From: Acidobacteriota bacterium
GTDB lineage: Bacteria; Actinomycetota; Actinomycetes; Actinomycetales; Microbacteriaceae
Direction: 5' to 3'
DNA length: 42,543 bases
Assembly (NCBI GenBank): GCA_019351995.1
Contig: JABBOD010000023.1
Location: 1-42,543, forward strand
In this document: one piece after another, positions 15,721-24,497 of the stretch
How positions within the stretch are numbered: position 1 is the first letter of the stretch
Layout: every line of letters begins with the position of its first letter
Position numbers and translations under genes: made by a program
The notes under the pieces: generated by a model
Told to the model about the DNA's origin: nothing
Database searches by the model: none
Seen by the model: only the letters and a program-made list of their open reading frames with translations

Positions 15721-17144
15721 GCGATGCTCCAATGGGTGGCGGATGTGCCGCCGACGCTCGGCGCGTCTTCCAGCACGATGCCGGCGGCGGTGAGTTCTTC
15801 GCGGATGCGGTCAGCGGCCGCGAAATCCTTATTGGCACGAGCGTGCGCGCGATCGTCGATGAGACGCTGCACCAGCGCCGCCAGGGCGGCGGCGGGTGCG
15901 CCATCCGCCCGGGCAGCCCACTGCGGCGCGTGTGGGTTGATGCCGAGGACCTCGGTCATCGCGACCACCTCCTCGCGCAGCCGCGCTGCCGTCTCGAGGT
16001 CACCGTCGTCGAGCGCGGTGTTGCCCGCGCGCACGCTGTCATGCAGCACGGCGAGCGACTGCGGCACACCGAGGTCGTCATCCAGCGCTGCGCCGAATGC
16101 CTCCGGCACGATCGGTGCACCGACGGTGGCGAAGCGCGTTCCGGAGAGTGCTCTGGATGCCCGGTCCAGGAATCCTTCGATGCGCCCGAACGCGGACTCG
16201 GCCTCGATGAGCGCCCCGCGCGAATAGTCCATGGTGGAGCGGTAGTGCGCGCTCGCCAGGTAGTACCGCACGACCACCGGACGAGCGAGCGCCAGCAGCT
16301 CGGCCGCGTAGACCGAATTGCCGAGCGACTTCGACATCTTCTGACCCTCGACGTTGACCAGGCCGTTGTGCACCCAGTAGGTCGCGAAGGCATCACCCGC
16401 CGCGCTGGACTGGGCAAGCTCGTTCTCATGATGCGGGAAGCGCAGGTCGAGTCCGCCGCCGTGGATGTCGAAGGCCGGCCCCAGGTAGCGCCGCGACATC
16501 GCGGAGCACTCGATGTGCCATCCGGGCCGTCCGGCGCCCCACGGAGACGGCCAGCTGGCGGAGTGCGGCTCATGGGGCTTGGCGCCCTTCCAGAGCGCGA
16601 AGTCGCGGGGGTCGCGCTTACCGCGGGTGTCGGCATCCGCGGAATCGGCCATGTCGCCAAGCTGCTGATGCGTGAGTTCGCCGTAGGCGGGCCAAGTCTT
16701 CACGTCGAAGTACACGTCGCCCGATTCGTCGTCGGCGACGTAGGCGTGGCCGCGCTCGATGAGGCGCGAGATGAGCTCGTGCATCTGCGACACGCTCGCC
16801 GTGGCGCGCGGCTCGTACGTGGGTGGCAGGATCCCGATCGCGGTGTACCCGGCCGTGAACTCCAGCTCGACCCGATAGGCGAGCGCCCACCACTCGTCAG
16901 CACCCGTGGCGTTGGCGAGGATCTTGTCGTCGATGTCGGTGACGTTGCGCACGAACGTCACCGCATAGCCGCGCGTCGAGAGCCAGCGCCGCCAGAGGTC
17001 GTAGGCGAGAGCGCTGCGCAGGTGGCCGATGTGCGGCGACGACTGCACGGTCGGACCGCAGACATACATGCCGACCTTGCCCGGCTCGAGCGTTTCCAGC
17101 TCACGCAGCTGCTGCGTGCGGGAATCGTAGAGTTGGACAGTCAC
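15717..17144 (-). CDS. cysS: Cysteinyl-tRNA synthetase
   Basis: A 475-residue class I aminoacyl-tRNA synthetase that charges tRNA-Cys. Zinc-binding Cys29 (YVCGPTV) is followed by the HIGH motif (38-41). Further zinc ligands are in GWHIECSAM and [15 protein letters not shown] lies near residue 268. The C-terminal helical domain is complete. The start is GTG 17144, and GGGAG runs directly into that codon, leaving no normal spacer; no better in-frame start is visible. The gap to ispDF is 16 bases, and rlmB overlaps by four. The paralogous MshC of mycothiol synthesis is excluded by the full-length anticodon-binding C-terminus and this neighbourhood. Confidence 0.95.
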   Translation of the reverse strand: MTVQLYDSRTQQLRELETLEPGKVGMYVCGPTVQSSPHIGHLRSALAYDLWRRWLSTRGYAVTFVRNVTDIDDKILANATGADEWWALAYRVELEFTAGYTAIGILPPTYEPRATASVSQMHELISRLIERGHAYVADDESGDVYFDVKTWPAYGELTHQQLGDMADSADADTRGKRDPRDFALWKGAKPHEPHSASWPSPWGAGRPGWHIECSAMSRRYLGPAFDIHGGGLDLRFPHHENELAQSSAAGDAFATYWVHNGLVNVEGQKMSKSLGNSVYAAELLALARPVVVRYYLASAHYRSTMDYSRGALIEAESAFGRIEGFLDRASRALSGTRFATVGAPIVPEAFGAALDDDLGVPQSLAVLHDSVRAGNTALDDGDLETAARLREEVVAMTEVLGINPHAPQWAARADGAPAAALAALVQRLIDDRAHARANKDFAAADRIREELTAAGIVLEDAPSVGGTSATHWSIA

Positions 17145-17160
17145 TCCCGGAGTTTACCGA

Positions 17161-18318
17161 CTACCTCGACCCGTCGAGCAGGGCTGTCGCCAGCGCGCTC
17201 ACTCCTTCGCCCCGACCGGTGAAGCCGAGCCCGTCGGCCGTCGTCGCCGAGACGCTCACCGGCGCTCCGATCACCTCGCTGAGCCTCACCTCGATCTCAT
17301 CACGACGACCCGACAGCTTCGGCCGGTTGGCAACGAGCTGCACGGCCACATTGACGACCGAGAAACCGGCGCCCGTGACCAGGGCGAGTGTCTGGCGCAG
17401 GAACGTCTCACTCGGCGCTCCGGCGAACTGCGGATCGGCCGTCCCGAATCGCGCGCCCATGTCTCCGAGACCCGCGGCGGACAGCAGCGCGTCGCAGATC
17501 GCGTGGATGACGGCATCGCCATCGCTGTGTCCGGCGAGCCCCGGTTCATCCGGCCAGTAGAGCCCCCCCAACCACAGCGGCTGACCCTCGTCGTAGGCGT
17601 GCACGTCGAGGCCGATCCCCGTCCGGAACCCGCTGGACGCACGCAGCAGCTGCTCGGCCCGGTGCAGGTCCCACGGTGTGGTGATCTTGAATCCCCGCGC
17701 CTCGCCTTCGACCGCGGTGACCGCGTGACCCGCGGCACTGAACAGCGCGGCGTCATCGGTGTAGTCGCGATCCGCCGTCGCATAGGCGGCGACCAGTTGG
17801 GTTCGTGGAAACCCCTGCGGGGTCTGCACATGGACCAAATCGTGACGTTCGACCGTGCCGGTCACGAGTTCATGCGAGTCGATCCGCTTGATCGTGTCAC
17901 TGACCGGCAGTGCCGGAACGATCCCCATCTCCGGCGTGACGGATCGCACGACCCGATCGATGAGTTGGGCCGAGGTCAGTGCGCGCGCGGCGTCGTGGAC
18001 GAGCACGATCTCCACCTCGGGCCCGAGCACCGCCAGACCGGCGCGGACCGACGCCTGCCGTGTCTCGCCGCCCTCGACAACCGTGACCGAGTCGGATGCT
18101 GCTCCCGCCGCGTGCGCCGCGATCTGCCGGGCAGCCGCCAGTTTGGACGCCGGCGCAACCAGGATCACCTGCGCCGGTTCCGACGACTCGAACACTCCGC
18201 GAAGCGCCCGCTCGAGGATGGTCACCCCGCGCAGTTCGACGAACGCCTTCGGTTCGGCATGGCCGAGCCGCGACCCGCTGCCCGCTGCCACCACGATGAT
18301 GGCGACTCTCGGAGTCAT
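17161..18318 (-). CDS. ispDF: Bifunctional IspD-IspF enzyme of the MEP isoprenoid pathway
   Basis: A 385-residue fusion. Residues 1-225 are IspD (MEP cytidylyltransferase): VVAAGSGSRLG, EGGETRQASV, HDAARAL and VQTPQGF. Residues about 228-385 are IspF (MEcPP synthase): GIGLDVHAYDEG and GHSDGDAVIHAICDALLSAAGLG supply the zinc ligands, and TTADGLGFTGRGEG is the terminal motif. Together they convert MEP-derived intermediates to the cyclic diphosphate. ATG 18318 starts at MTPRVAII; the ribosome site is weak. carD lies 61 bases upstream, an arrangement shared with mycobacteria where ispD and ispF are separate. The fusion is known in other actinobacteria and proteobacteria, so it is not new. Confidence 0.94.
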   Translation of the reverse strand: MTPRVAIIVVAAGSGSRLGHAEPKAFVELRGVTILERALRGVFESSEPAQVILVAPASKLAAARQIAAHAAGAASDSVTVVEGGETRQASVRAGLAVLGPEVEIVLVHDAARALTSAQLIDRVVRSVTPEMGIVPALPVSDTIKRIDSHELVTGTVERHDLVHVQTPQGFPRTQLVAAYATADRDYTDDAALFSAAGHAVTAVEGEARGFKITTPWDLHRAEQLLRASSGFRTGIGLDVHAYDEGQPLWLGGLYWPDEPGLAGHSDGDAVIHAICDALLSAAGLGDMGARFGTADPQFAGAPSETFLRQTLALVTGAGFSVVNVAVQLVANRPKLSGRRDEIEVRLSEVIGAPVSVSATTADGLGFTGRGEGVSALATALLDGSR

Positions 18319-18379
18319 CGTCTGCCTAGTTTCCGCGGCACAGTCCCCATGAGGAGAGGGTAGCTGCGTCGGCCCTCCC

Positions 18380-18862
18380 TCAGGAGGCGAGCACCTCGTC
18401 GAGGACGATGCTCGCGCGTTCCTCATCGGTCTTCTCCGCGAGGGCGAGTTCGCCGATCAGGATCTGCCGCGCTTTGACGAGCATCCGTTTCTCTCCCGCC
18501 GACAGGCCACGGTCTTGATCACGGCGCCACAGGTCGCGTACCACCTCGGAGACCTTGATCACGTCGCCGGAGGCGAGCTTCTCGAGATTGGCCTTGTAGC
18601 GGCGACTCCAGTTGGTGGGTTCCTCGGTGAACGGCGCCCGCAACACCTCGAACACCGCCTCGACGCCTTCGTGGCCGATCACGTCGCGAACCCCGACGAG
18701 GTCGAGGTTGTCGGCGGGCACTTCGATCACGAGGTCGCTCTGGGTCACATTGAGCTTCAGATAGAGCTTCTCTTCACCCTTGATGACGCGCTTCTTCACC
18801 TCGACGATCGTCGCGGCGCCGTGGTGGGGATAGACGACCGTTTCGCCGACCTCGAAAAGCAT
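18380..18862 (-). CDS. carD: CarD-family RNA polymerase-binding transcription regulator
   Basis: A 160-residue protein. The N-terminal RNA-polymerase-interacting Tudor-like domain is residues 1-65 ([19 protein letters not shown]). The C-terminal helical DNA-binding domain contains the conserved [13 protein letters not shown] segment with its Trp, which in mycobacterial CarD wedges into the promoter bubble. In mycobacteria CarD is essential and stabilises open complexes at rRNA promoters. ATG 18862 has GGAAGGAA upstream; the longer frame adds a non-family leader. Divergent from the lipoprotein gene. Confidence 0.94.
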   Translation of the reverse strand: MLFEVGETVVYPHHGAATIVEVKKRVIKGEEKLYLKLNVTQSDLVIEVPADNLDLVGVRDVIGHEGVEAVFEVLRAPFTEEPTNWSRRYKANLEKLASGDVIKVSEVVRDLWRRDQDRGLSAGEKRMLVKARQILIGELALAEKTDEERASIVLDEVLAS

Positions 18863-19024
18863 GGGATTCCTTCCGCAGACCGACGATTTTACCACCGCAC
18901 CGAAGATTCCCCCACGGGCCGGGAACGCTCACGGCGGTGTTCTGGCCGCGGGGGACGGCGTCCGCTGAGGCGAGGAGCCCCCGGTAAGCTGACAGCGACG
19001 TTTGGCGATTCGGAGGGTGTCACC

Positions 19025-19588
19025 GTGAAGGTTCGTGCCGGGGTTCGCGCTGGGGCAGCGGTGGCTATTGCCGCCATGATCATGGCCGTGGTTGCCGCCT
19101 GCGCCCCGATCACCTCACTGAAGCCGTACGACCCGAGCGACGGAGTCAGCACCACGGTGGGCGACGTGAAAGTGCTCAACGCCCTCGTCATCACCAAGGC
19201 CGGCGCGACCGGCAACCTGCTGTTCGCGGCATACAACAACTCGAGCGAGCTCGTGCAACTCCACGTTCAGTACGACGTCAAGGGTGTCAAGCACACCAGG
19301 ACTGCCACGCTGCTTCCCGACACCACCTCCGACTTCGGGTACGGAAGCGCCGGGCAGTTCCTGATGCCGGGTCTCGACACACGGGCCGGCGCCCTGGTCA
19401 AGATCTACTTCCAGTACGGCAGCCAGCCGGGCCAGCAGATCGACGTGCCGGTGCTCGACGGCCAGCTGGCTCCGTACAGCACCCTGCTGCCGACCCCAAC
19501 CCCAACGCCGACCGCAACTCCCACGGCGAACGCCACGCTGTCGCCGTTGGCCACCCCGACGCCGACCCCGACGGCGACCGGCAACTGA
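19025..19588 (+). CDS. Lipoprotein with proline/threonine-rich tail, function unknown
   Basis: A 187-residue predicted lipoprotein. The signal (MKVRAGVRAG...AVVAAC) puts the lipidated Cys at residue 26. A beta-rich middle section (about 35-155) lacks recognisable motifs. The last ~30 residues are repeated Pro-Thr (PTPTPTPTATPTA, then TPTPTPTATGN), likely a wall-spanning or flexible tail. GTG 19025 is chosen because GGAGG lies eight bases upstream and the signal peptide starts there; the longer open frame crosses carD. The gene lies between carD and regX3, where actinobacteria often carry a lipoprotein; homologues are sometimes called 'DNA modification methylase', for which I see no support. 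Confidence 0.85.
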   Translation: MKVRAGVRAGAAVAIAAMIMAVVAACAPITSLKPYDPSDGVSTTVGDVKVLNALVITKAGATGNLLFAAYNNSSELVQLHVQYDVKGVKHTRTATLLPDTTSDFGYGSAGQFLMPGLDTRAGALVKIYFQYGSQPGQQIDVPVLDGQLAPYSTLLPTPTPTPTATPTANATLSPLATPTPTPTATGN

Positions 19589-19610
19589 GCCTCGGAGAAC
19601 CCGGCGAGGT

Positions 19611-20291
19611 TCAGGCCTCGAAGCGGTAGCCGAGACCGCGCACGGTCAGCAACATCGTGGGCTGTGACGGATCGTCCTCGATCTTCGAGCGGATGCGCTT
19701 GATGTGCACATCGAGAGTCTTGGTGTCGCCGAAGTAGTCGGCGCCCCACACGCGGTCGATCAGCTGCCCGCGAGTCAGCACGCGCCCGGCATTGCGGAGC
19801 AGCAGTTCCAGCAGCTCGAACTCCTTCAGGGGCATCGCCACCTCGCCGCCCCCCACCGACACGGCGTGCCGGTCGACATCCATGCGGACCGGTCCGACTT
19901 CCAGCACCGCGTCATCGACATCGTCCACGTCGACACGTCGACGAAGGACCGCCCGGATACGAGCCAGCAGCTCGCGGGTCGAGTACGGCTTCGTCATGTA
20001 GTCGTCGGCACCCAGCTCGAGGCCGACCACGATGTCCACCTCGCTGTCCTTGGCCGTCAGCATGATGATCGGGACGGCGGATCGGGTGCGCAGTTCGCGG
20101 CACACCTCGGTGCCCGAGAGTCCCGGCAGCATGAGGTCGAGCAGCACGAGGTCCGCGGCATCGCGATCGAAGGCGGCGAGCGCTTCGCGGCCGTCGGCGG
20201 CGATCTCGGTGTCGTACCCCTCCCGGCGCAACAGGAACGAGAGCGGTTCGCTGAGGGACGGCTCGTCTTCGACGATGAGGATGCGGGTCAC
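19611..20291 (-). CDS. regX3: OmpR/PhoB-family response regulator RegX3
   Basis: A 226-residue response regulator. The receiver domain (1-115) has acidic residues in VEDE, phosphoacceptor Asp52 (LLDLMLPG), the Thr of LTAKD and the Lys of MTKPYS. The C-terminal winged helix (about 130-225) contains LKEFELLELLLRNAGRVLTR and VHIKRIRSKIE. It would bind PHO-box direct repeats and activate phosphate-starvation genes such as pst and phoU in this window. An ATGA overlap with senX3 indicates co-translation of the pair. Identification rests on the senX3/phoU/gpmA context as well as sequence. Confidence 0.92.
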   Translation of the reverse strand: MTRILIVEDEPSLSEPLSFLLRREGYDTEIAADGREALAAFDRDAADLVLLDLMLPGLSGTEVCRELRTRSAVPIIMLTAKDSEVDIVVGLELGADDYMTKPYSTRELLARIRAVLRRRVDVDDVDDAVLEVGPVRMDVDRHAVSVGGGEVAMPLKEFELLELLLRNAGRVLTRGQLIDRVWGADYFGDTKTLDVHIKRIRSKIEDDPSQPTMLLTVRGLGYRFEA

Positions 20292-21490
20292 TTTGTTGCT
20301 CCGAGCGAGGTGGTGGGGTCGGCCGATTTGGCTTTGGCTGCGGGGATGGAGGCGGGCTTGGGAGCCTGGGATGCCTCGGGAAGGCGGATCGTGAACGTCG
20401 AGCCGCTGCCCTGCTGCGACCAGACTCTGACGTCGCCGCCGTGGTTCTGGACGGCGTGCTTGACGATGGACAAGCCGAGTCCGGTTCCGCCGGTGTGACG
20501 GCTCCGGGCGTTGTCGACGCGGAAGAACCGCTCGAACACTCGCTCGCGCTCGCCCTCCGGAATGCCGACGCCCTGGTCGGTGACCGCGATCTCGACGACC
20601 CCGTTCGCGACCGTCACGCCCACGCCGACGCGGAAACCGTCTGGGGAGTACTGGATCGCGTTGGCGATGAGGTTGTGCACGGCCGTGACGAGCAGCTGCT
20701 CGTCGCCGTAGACCTGAGCGCCGGCGTCTCCACCGCTCACCAGCGAGATGCGGTGCGACTCAGCCGCCACCCGGTTCCGATCGACCGCCTGCGCGACCAC
20801 CGTGTCGATGTCGACCTTGGTTGCCGACGCGAGCGGCTCGGCAGCCTGCAGGCGGCTGAGCTCGATGATCTCCTGCGTCAGTCGCGCGAGACGATCGGCT
20901 TCGATGGTGAGTCGCTTGGCGAAGCGCTTCACCTCCTTCGGCTCGTCCGAGGCCAACTGGAGCGCCTCGGCCAGCAGACCGATCGCTCCGATGGGGGTCT
21001 TCAGCTCGTGGCTGATATTCGCGACGAAGTCTCGACGCACCTCGTCGAGACGGAAAGACTCTGTGCGGTCCTCGGCGAGCACGAGCATGAACCGGGTGCC
21101 CAGGGGTGCGACGCGCACCTGGACATGAAGCTGCGCCTCGCCGAACAGACTTCGTGTCAGGTGGAACTCTTGGCTGACCGGGACCCCGTCGCGGCGGACA
21201 CGATCGACGAGCGCCACGAGTTCCGGATAGACCAGCGCCTCGTTCCACACCAACCCGTATGCCAGTGCGGCCGTCGATGCGGAGAGCACGTTGTTCGAGG
21301 AGTCGAGGACGATCCCCGCCGACTCCAGGGAGTCGATGACCTCGTCGACGCCGTCCGGTACCACGGGAGTGACGACAGCGACCGCACTCTGCCCGCGACG
21401 ATGAGCGGCCATCACGACGACAGAGACGCCGACGCCGACGACGAGTCCGAAGACCATCGCCGCGGCCACGATCCAGTGCGCCGGGTCCAT
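20288..21490 (-). CDS. senX3: Phosphate-sensing histidine kinase SenX3
   Basis: A 400-residue sensor kinase. Residues 6-28 form one membrane segment; a PAS-like domain spans about 45-145. The HisKA domain has phosphoacceptor His161 (FVANISHELKTPIGAI). The ATPase domain shows the N box (HNLIANAIQYS), G1 (VTDQGVGIPEG), F box (VFERFFRVD) and G2 (GTGLGLSIVKH). Family members signal phosphate status received from Pst/PhoU rather than through an external sensor domain. The gene precedes and overlaps regX3 and is divergent from phoU, the standard actinobacterial order. Confidence 0.92.
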   Translation of the reverse strand: MDPAHWIVAAAMVFGLVVGVGVSVVVMAAHRRGQSAVAVVTPVVPDGVDEVIDSLESAGIVLDSSNNVLSASTAALAYGLVWNEALVYPELVALVDRVRRDGVPVSQEFHLTRSLFGEAQLHVQVRVAPLGTRFMLVLAEDRTESFRLDEVRRDFVANISHELKTPIGAIGLLAEALQLASDEPKEVKRFAKRLTIEADRLARLTQEIIELSRLQAAEPLASATKVDIDTVVAQAVDRNRVAAESHRISLVSGGDAGAQVYGDEQLLVTAVHNLIANAIQYSPDGFRVGVGVTVANGVVEIAVTDQGVGIPEGERERVFERFFRVDNARSRHTGGTGLGLSIVKHAVQNHGGDVRVWSQQGSGSTFTIRLPEASQAPKPASIPAAKAKSADPTTSLGATK

Positions 21491-21562
21491 GGGACTAGAT
21501 TAGGCGGCGGCGGCGCGTCCGACTCGACCGGTTTCCCTGCTCGTCGTGCGACGTGGTGAGAT

Positions 21563-21595
21563 GTTCAGATGCACGTCACCGTGCGTTCATGTCCG
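21563..21595 (+). promoter_or_regulatory. Candidate PHO box upstream of phoU
   Basis: Three 11-base units begin GTTCAGA (21563), CGTCACC (21574) and GTTCATG (21585). The first and third share GTTCA at an exact 22-base distance, and the middle one matches the GTTCACC consensus at five of seven bases. Such 11-base direct repeats bind PhoP/RegX3 in actinobacteria. The site lies between senX3 and phoU and could serve either promoter. Confidence 0.6.
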
Positions 21596-21659
21596 CGGTG
21601 CACCGTGGGCGCGAGCGGGGCGATGGCGTCGTGCCCGCGAGCGAGAAGAGGATGTCGGC

Positions 21660-22313
21660 ATGCGCGAGGTATTTCAGCAGGAACTGCGAGAGGTCCAAGA
21701 CCGCCTGGTCGAGATCTCGACCCTCGTCACGAGTTCCATCGAACGGGCAACCGAGTCCTTCAACGAGTCCAATGTGTCGCTCGCCGAAACGGTGATCGCC
21801 GACGACGACAAGATCGACGAACTCGCCGCAGAGCTCGACGAACTCGCCATCAACATCCTCGCTCGCCAGCAGCCGGTCGCGCGCGATCTGCGCATCGTGG
21901 TCAGCGCTCTGCGCATCAGCGCCTCCCTCGAGCGCATGGGCGACATGTCAGAGCACATCGCGCAGCTGTCGCGGTACCGTTTCCCCGAGAAGGTCGTGCC
22001 GAAGGGACTTCGCGGAACGTTCCGCGAGATGGGCGCTCTCGATGTCGAGATCGCTCGCAAGCTCACCGAACTGCTGCGCACCGAAGACACCCGCATCGCC
22101 GAAGACATCCGCAACGAAGACGACAAAGTCGATGCGCTGCACCTCAGCGTCTTCGACAAGGTGCTGGGCGAGACCTGGAAGGGCGCCGCTGCCGACACCG
22201 TGGATGCCACCCTCGCGTCCCGCTATCACGAGCGTTTCGCCGACCACGCGGTCTCGATCGCGAAGAAGGTCCAGTACCTCGCCACCGGCGATTGGATCCC
22301 GCAGGACGCGTAG
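21660..22313 (+). CDS. phoU: Phosphate-signalling regulator PhoU
   Basis: A 217-residue all-helical protein with two PhoU three-helix repeats (about 10-100 and 115-210). Each has the acidic metal-binding region expected of the family (DDDKIDELAAELDELA and EDDKVDALHLSVFD). PhoU links the PstSCAB transporter to the SenX3 kinase and keeps the Pho response off when phosphate is plentiful. ATG 21660 (MREVFQQEL) has AGAGGA upstream; the longer frame adds a low-complexity leader. A PHO-like box lies about 65 bases before the start. The stop is 14 bases from the convergent gpmA stop. Confidence 0.94.
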   Translation: MREVFQQELREVQDRLVEISTLVTSSIERATESFNESNVSLAETVIADDDKIDELAAELDELAINILARQQPVARDLRIVVSALRISASLERMGDMSEHIAQLSRYRFPEKVVPKGLRGTFREMGALDVEIARKLTELLRTEDTRIAEDIRNEDDKVDALHLSVFDKVLGETWKGAAADTVDATLASRYHERFADHAVSIAKKVQYLATGDWIPQDA

Positions 22314-22327
22314 CCCTCCGGCGAGCG

Positions 22328-23071
22328 CTACTTCTTGCCCTGACTGGCGACGGCGGCGGCTCCGGCGGCGGCCGCATCCGGGTCGAGGTAGCGGCCGGGC
22401 CCGGTCGGCATGAACGCCTCGTCCAACTCGTAGACCAGCGGGATGCCGGTCGGGATGTTGAGCTCGGAGATCGCATCATCCGAGATGCCGTCGAGGTGCT
22501 TCACCAGTGCGCGAAGCGAGTTGCCGTGAGCGGTGACCAGCACAGTCTTGCCGGCCGCGAGATCCACCGTGATGTCGGAGTGCCAGTACGGCAGCATCCG
22601 GTCGATGACCAGCTTGAGGGACTCGGTGCGCGGCAACTCGTCGCCGAGTCCGGCGTAGCGACGGTCGTGCGCCTGCGAAAACTCGGCATCGTCGTCCAGC
22701 GGCGGCGGCGGGACGTCGAAGCTGCGGCGCCAGGTCATGAACTGCTCCTCGCCGAACTCGGCCAGCGTCTGCGCCTTGTCTTTGCCCTGCAACGCGCCGT
22801 AGTGGCGCTCGTTGAGCCGCCAGCTGCGCTTGACGTCGATCCAGTCGAGATCGGCTTCGGCGAGCGCAATGTCGGCGGTGTGGATGGCGCGCTTCAGCAA
22901 CGAGGTGTACTGGATGTCGGGCAGCAGCCCCGACTCCGCGATCAACTGCCCGGCACGCACGGCCTCGGCGCGCCCCTGCTCGCTGAGATCCACATCCACC
23001 CAGCCGGTGAAGAGGTTCTTGGTGTTCCAGTCCGAGTTACCGTGGCGCAGCAGGATGAGCGTGGTGGTCAT
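22328..23071 (-). CDS. gpmA: 2,3-bisphosphoglycerate-dependent phosphoglycerate mutase
   Basis: A 247-residue glycolytic mutase interconverting 3- and 2-phosphoglycerate. Phosphohistidine His10 is in [10 protein letters not shown]. The motif [13 protein letters not shown] and the second histidine in [12 protein letters not shown] are intact, as are [15 protein letters not shown] and the C-terminal [10 protein letters not shown]. Length fits the dPGM family. Its placement beside senX3/phoU is conserved in mycobacteria and relatives. ATG 23071 has only a weak ribosome site. The C-terminal tail ends in an Ala-rich stretch and GKK. Confidence 0.95.
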   Translation of the reverse strand: MTTTLILLRHGNSDWNTKNLFTGWVDVDLSEQGRAEAVRAGQLIAESGLLPDIQYTSLLKRAIHTADIALAEADLDWIDVKRSWRLNERHYGALQGKDKAQTLAEFGEEQFMTWRRSFDVPPPPLDDDAEFSQAHDRRYAGLGDELPRTESLKLVIDRMLPYWHSDITVDLAAGKTVLVTAHGNSLRALVKHLDGISDDAISELNIPTGIPLVYELDEAFMPTGPGRYLDPDAAAAGAAAVASQGKK

Positions 23072-23123
23072 GTGGCAAGCCTATCCATTCGAGTATTGCC
23101 GCCCGTCGGCGTCACAATGGGGC

Positions 23124-23633
23124 ATGGCCGACCGGGTGGTGCTCCTCAACGGGCTGCCCGCATCCGGGAAGTCGACCCTGGGCGCACTGCTGGCCGAGCG
23201 GCTCAGCTGGGTGTTTCTCTCCAAAGACGCGATCAAGGAGGCGTTCGGGGAGCTGGTCTGGCCGCACGTCCCCAGCCCGCGGCTGGGAGGGCTCGCCCTC
23301 GACAGCATGTACGCCCTCGCCGGCGCCATCGACGGCTCCGTGGTGCTCGACGCGATCTGGCTCTCGACCCGGGACCGTCCGTTTCTGGATGCGGGACTCG
23401 CGACCATGGGTGAACCCCGCGTTCTCGAGGTGTGGTGCGACGTCCCCGAGCATCTTGCTCGCGAACGCTTTGAGCGGCGGATGCCGGAGCGGCACGAGAT
23501 GCATGAGTCGTGGCGTCCGGGGTTCTGGGAGGGCGCGGGCCCGATCACGGGGGAGCCGCTTTGGGTGGACACGTCCTCGCATGTCGACGTCGACGCGCTG
23601 GCGGAGACGGTGCGCCGGATGCTGGGTTCCTGA
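23124..23633 (+). CDS. Small P-loop ATP-binding kinase-like protein
   Basis: A 169-residue protein with an N-terminal Walker A, LNGLPASGKSTLG (about residues 8-20), followed by a LSKDAIKEAFGE segment, a Walker-B-like VVLDAIW and an Arg-rich lid (RERFERRMPER). This is the layout of small AAA/zeta-toxin-like or gluconate-kinase-like phosphotransferases. The substrate is unknown; no antitoxin neighbour supports a toxin role. ATG 23124 is chosen at MADRVVLL; the ribosome site is poor. The stop overlaps the methyltransferase start (TGATG), so the two genes are probably coupled. Confidence 0.75.
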   Translation: MADRVVLLNGLPASGKSTLGALLAERLSWVFLSKDAIKEAFGELVWPHVPSPRLGGLALDSMYALAGAIDGSVVLDAIWLSTRDRPFLDAGLATMGEPRVLEVWCDVPEHLARERFERRMPERHEMHESWRPGFWEGAGPITGEPLWVDTSSHVDVDALAETVRRMLGS

Positions 23634-24421
23634 TGGGCAGACCCGGCTCCCCCCGCGGACGCATCACGCGGGGCACGACGGGCGTGAACCGGCTGCGGCG
23701 CATCGACCGCTGGATCGCGACCCTGCCGGTGCTCCGCGCAACGGCCGACCCGCTGGTCGTCGACCTCGGCTACGGCGCGTCGGCCACGACGACACTGGAG
23801 CTGCGGGACCGTCTCGCGGCGGTGCGTGCGGACGTCGAGGTGATCGGCGTGGAGATCGATCCCGAGCGGGTGCGGGTCGCATCCGCCGCAGCGCGTGACG
23901 GGGTCACCTTCCGCCTCGGGGGATTCGAGACGCCGACTCCTGACGGGCGGCCCGCCGCCGTCATCCGCGCGCTGAACGTGCTGCGCCAGTACGACGAGGG
24001 CGAGGTCTCCGAGGCCTGGCACACCATGACGTCTCGACTGCAGCCCGGCGGCATCCTGGTCGAGGGAACCTGTAATGAGATCGGGCGGGTTGCGAGTTGG
24101 ATCGCCCTCGACACGGGCGGCCCGAGCACATTCACGATCTCGCTGCGCCTGGCGTCACTCGAGAAGCCATCGATCGTGGCCGAGCGCCTCCCGAAGGCGC
24201 TGATCCATCGGAACGTGCCGGGTGAACGTGTGCACGAACTGCTGAGCGACCTCGACCGGCTGTGGGCCGTGCACGCGCCGTTGGCCGTCTACGGCCCGAC
24301 GCAGCGCTGGATCGCGGTCGTCGGCAGCCTGCGCGCCGCCGGCTGGCCGGTGCGCGACGGCCGGGCGCGGTGGCGGCTCGGCGAACTCACGCTGGATTGG
24401 GCGGCCGTCGCACCACGTTAA
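23633..24421 (+). CDS. Class I SAM-dependent methyltransferase-like protein
   Basis: A 262-residue protein. Motif I of the SAM fold is VVDLGYGASATTT (about residues 43-55), with an acidic end of strand two (GVEIDPERV). A post-motif region (RALNVLRQYDEGEVSEAW) and a PGGILVEGTCNE segment follow the usual order. The N-terminus is short and basic (MGRPGSPRGRITRGTTG). The family is widespread in actinobacteria but its substrate is not known to me. The start overlaps the kinase-like gene's stop. A strong hairpin lies just downstream. Confidence 0.75.
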   Translation: MGRPGSPRGRITRGTTGVNRLRRIDRWIATLPVLRATADPLVVDLGYGASATTTLELRDRLAAVRADVEVIGVEIDPERVRVASAAARDGVTFRLGGFETPTPDGRPAAVIRALNVLRQYDEGEVSEAWHTMTSRLQPGGILVEGTCNEIGRVASWIALDTGGPSTFTISLRLASLEKPSIVAERLPKALIHRNVPGERVHELLSDLDRLWAVHAPLAVYGPTQRWIAVVGSLRAAGWPVRDGRARWRLGELTLDWAAVAPR

Positions 24422-24458
24422 CGTGCCTCGATCGTGCCGGAGGCTCTCCCCCGCGGCG

Positions 24459-24497
24459 CGTTCCGGTTGTCAAGGACTGTCCGTGACAACCGGAACG
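24459..24497. terminator. Strong bidirectional terminator hairpin
   Basis: A perfect 14-base stem (CGTTCCGGTTGTCA and TGACAACCGGAACG) with an 11-base loop fills the gap between convergent genes. The right arm ends exactly where the stop codon of the FUSC gene begins. Confidence 0.8.

Noticed and set aside
17161..18318. ispD-ispF fusion as a novelty
   Set aside because: Bifunctional IspDF is known in several bacterial groups; both halves have standard motifs.
21569..23413. 614-residue Arg-rich open frame on the plus strand
   Set aside because: Alternative-frame shadow crossing phoU, gpmA and the kinase-like gene.
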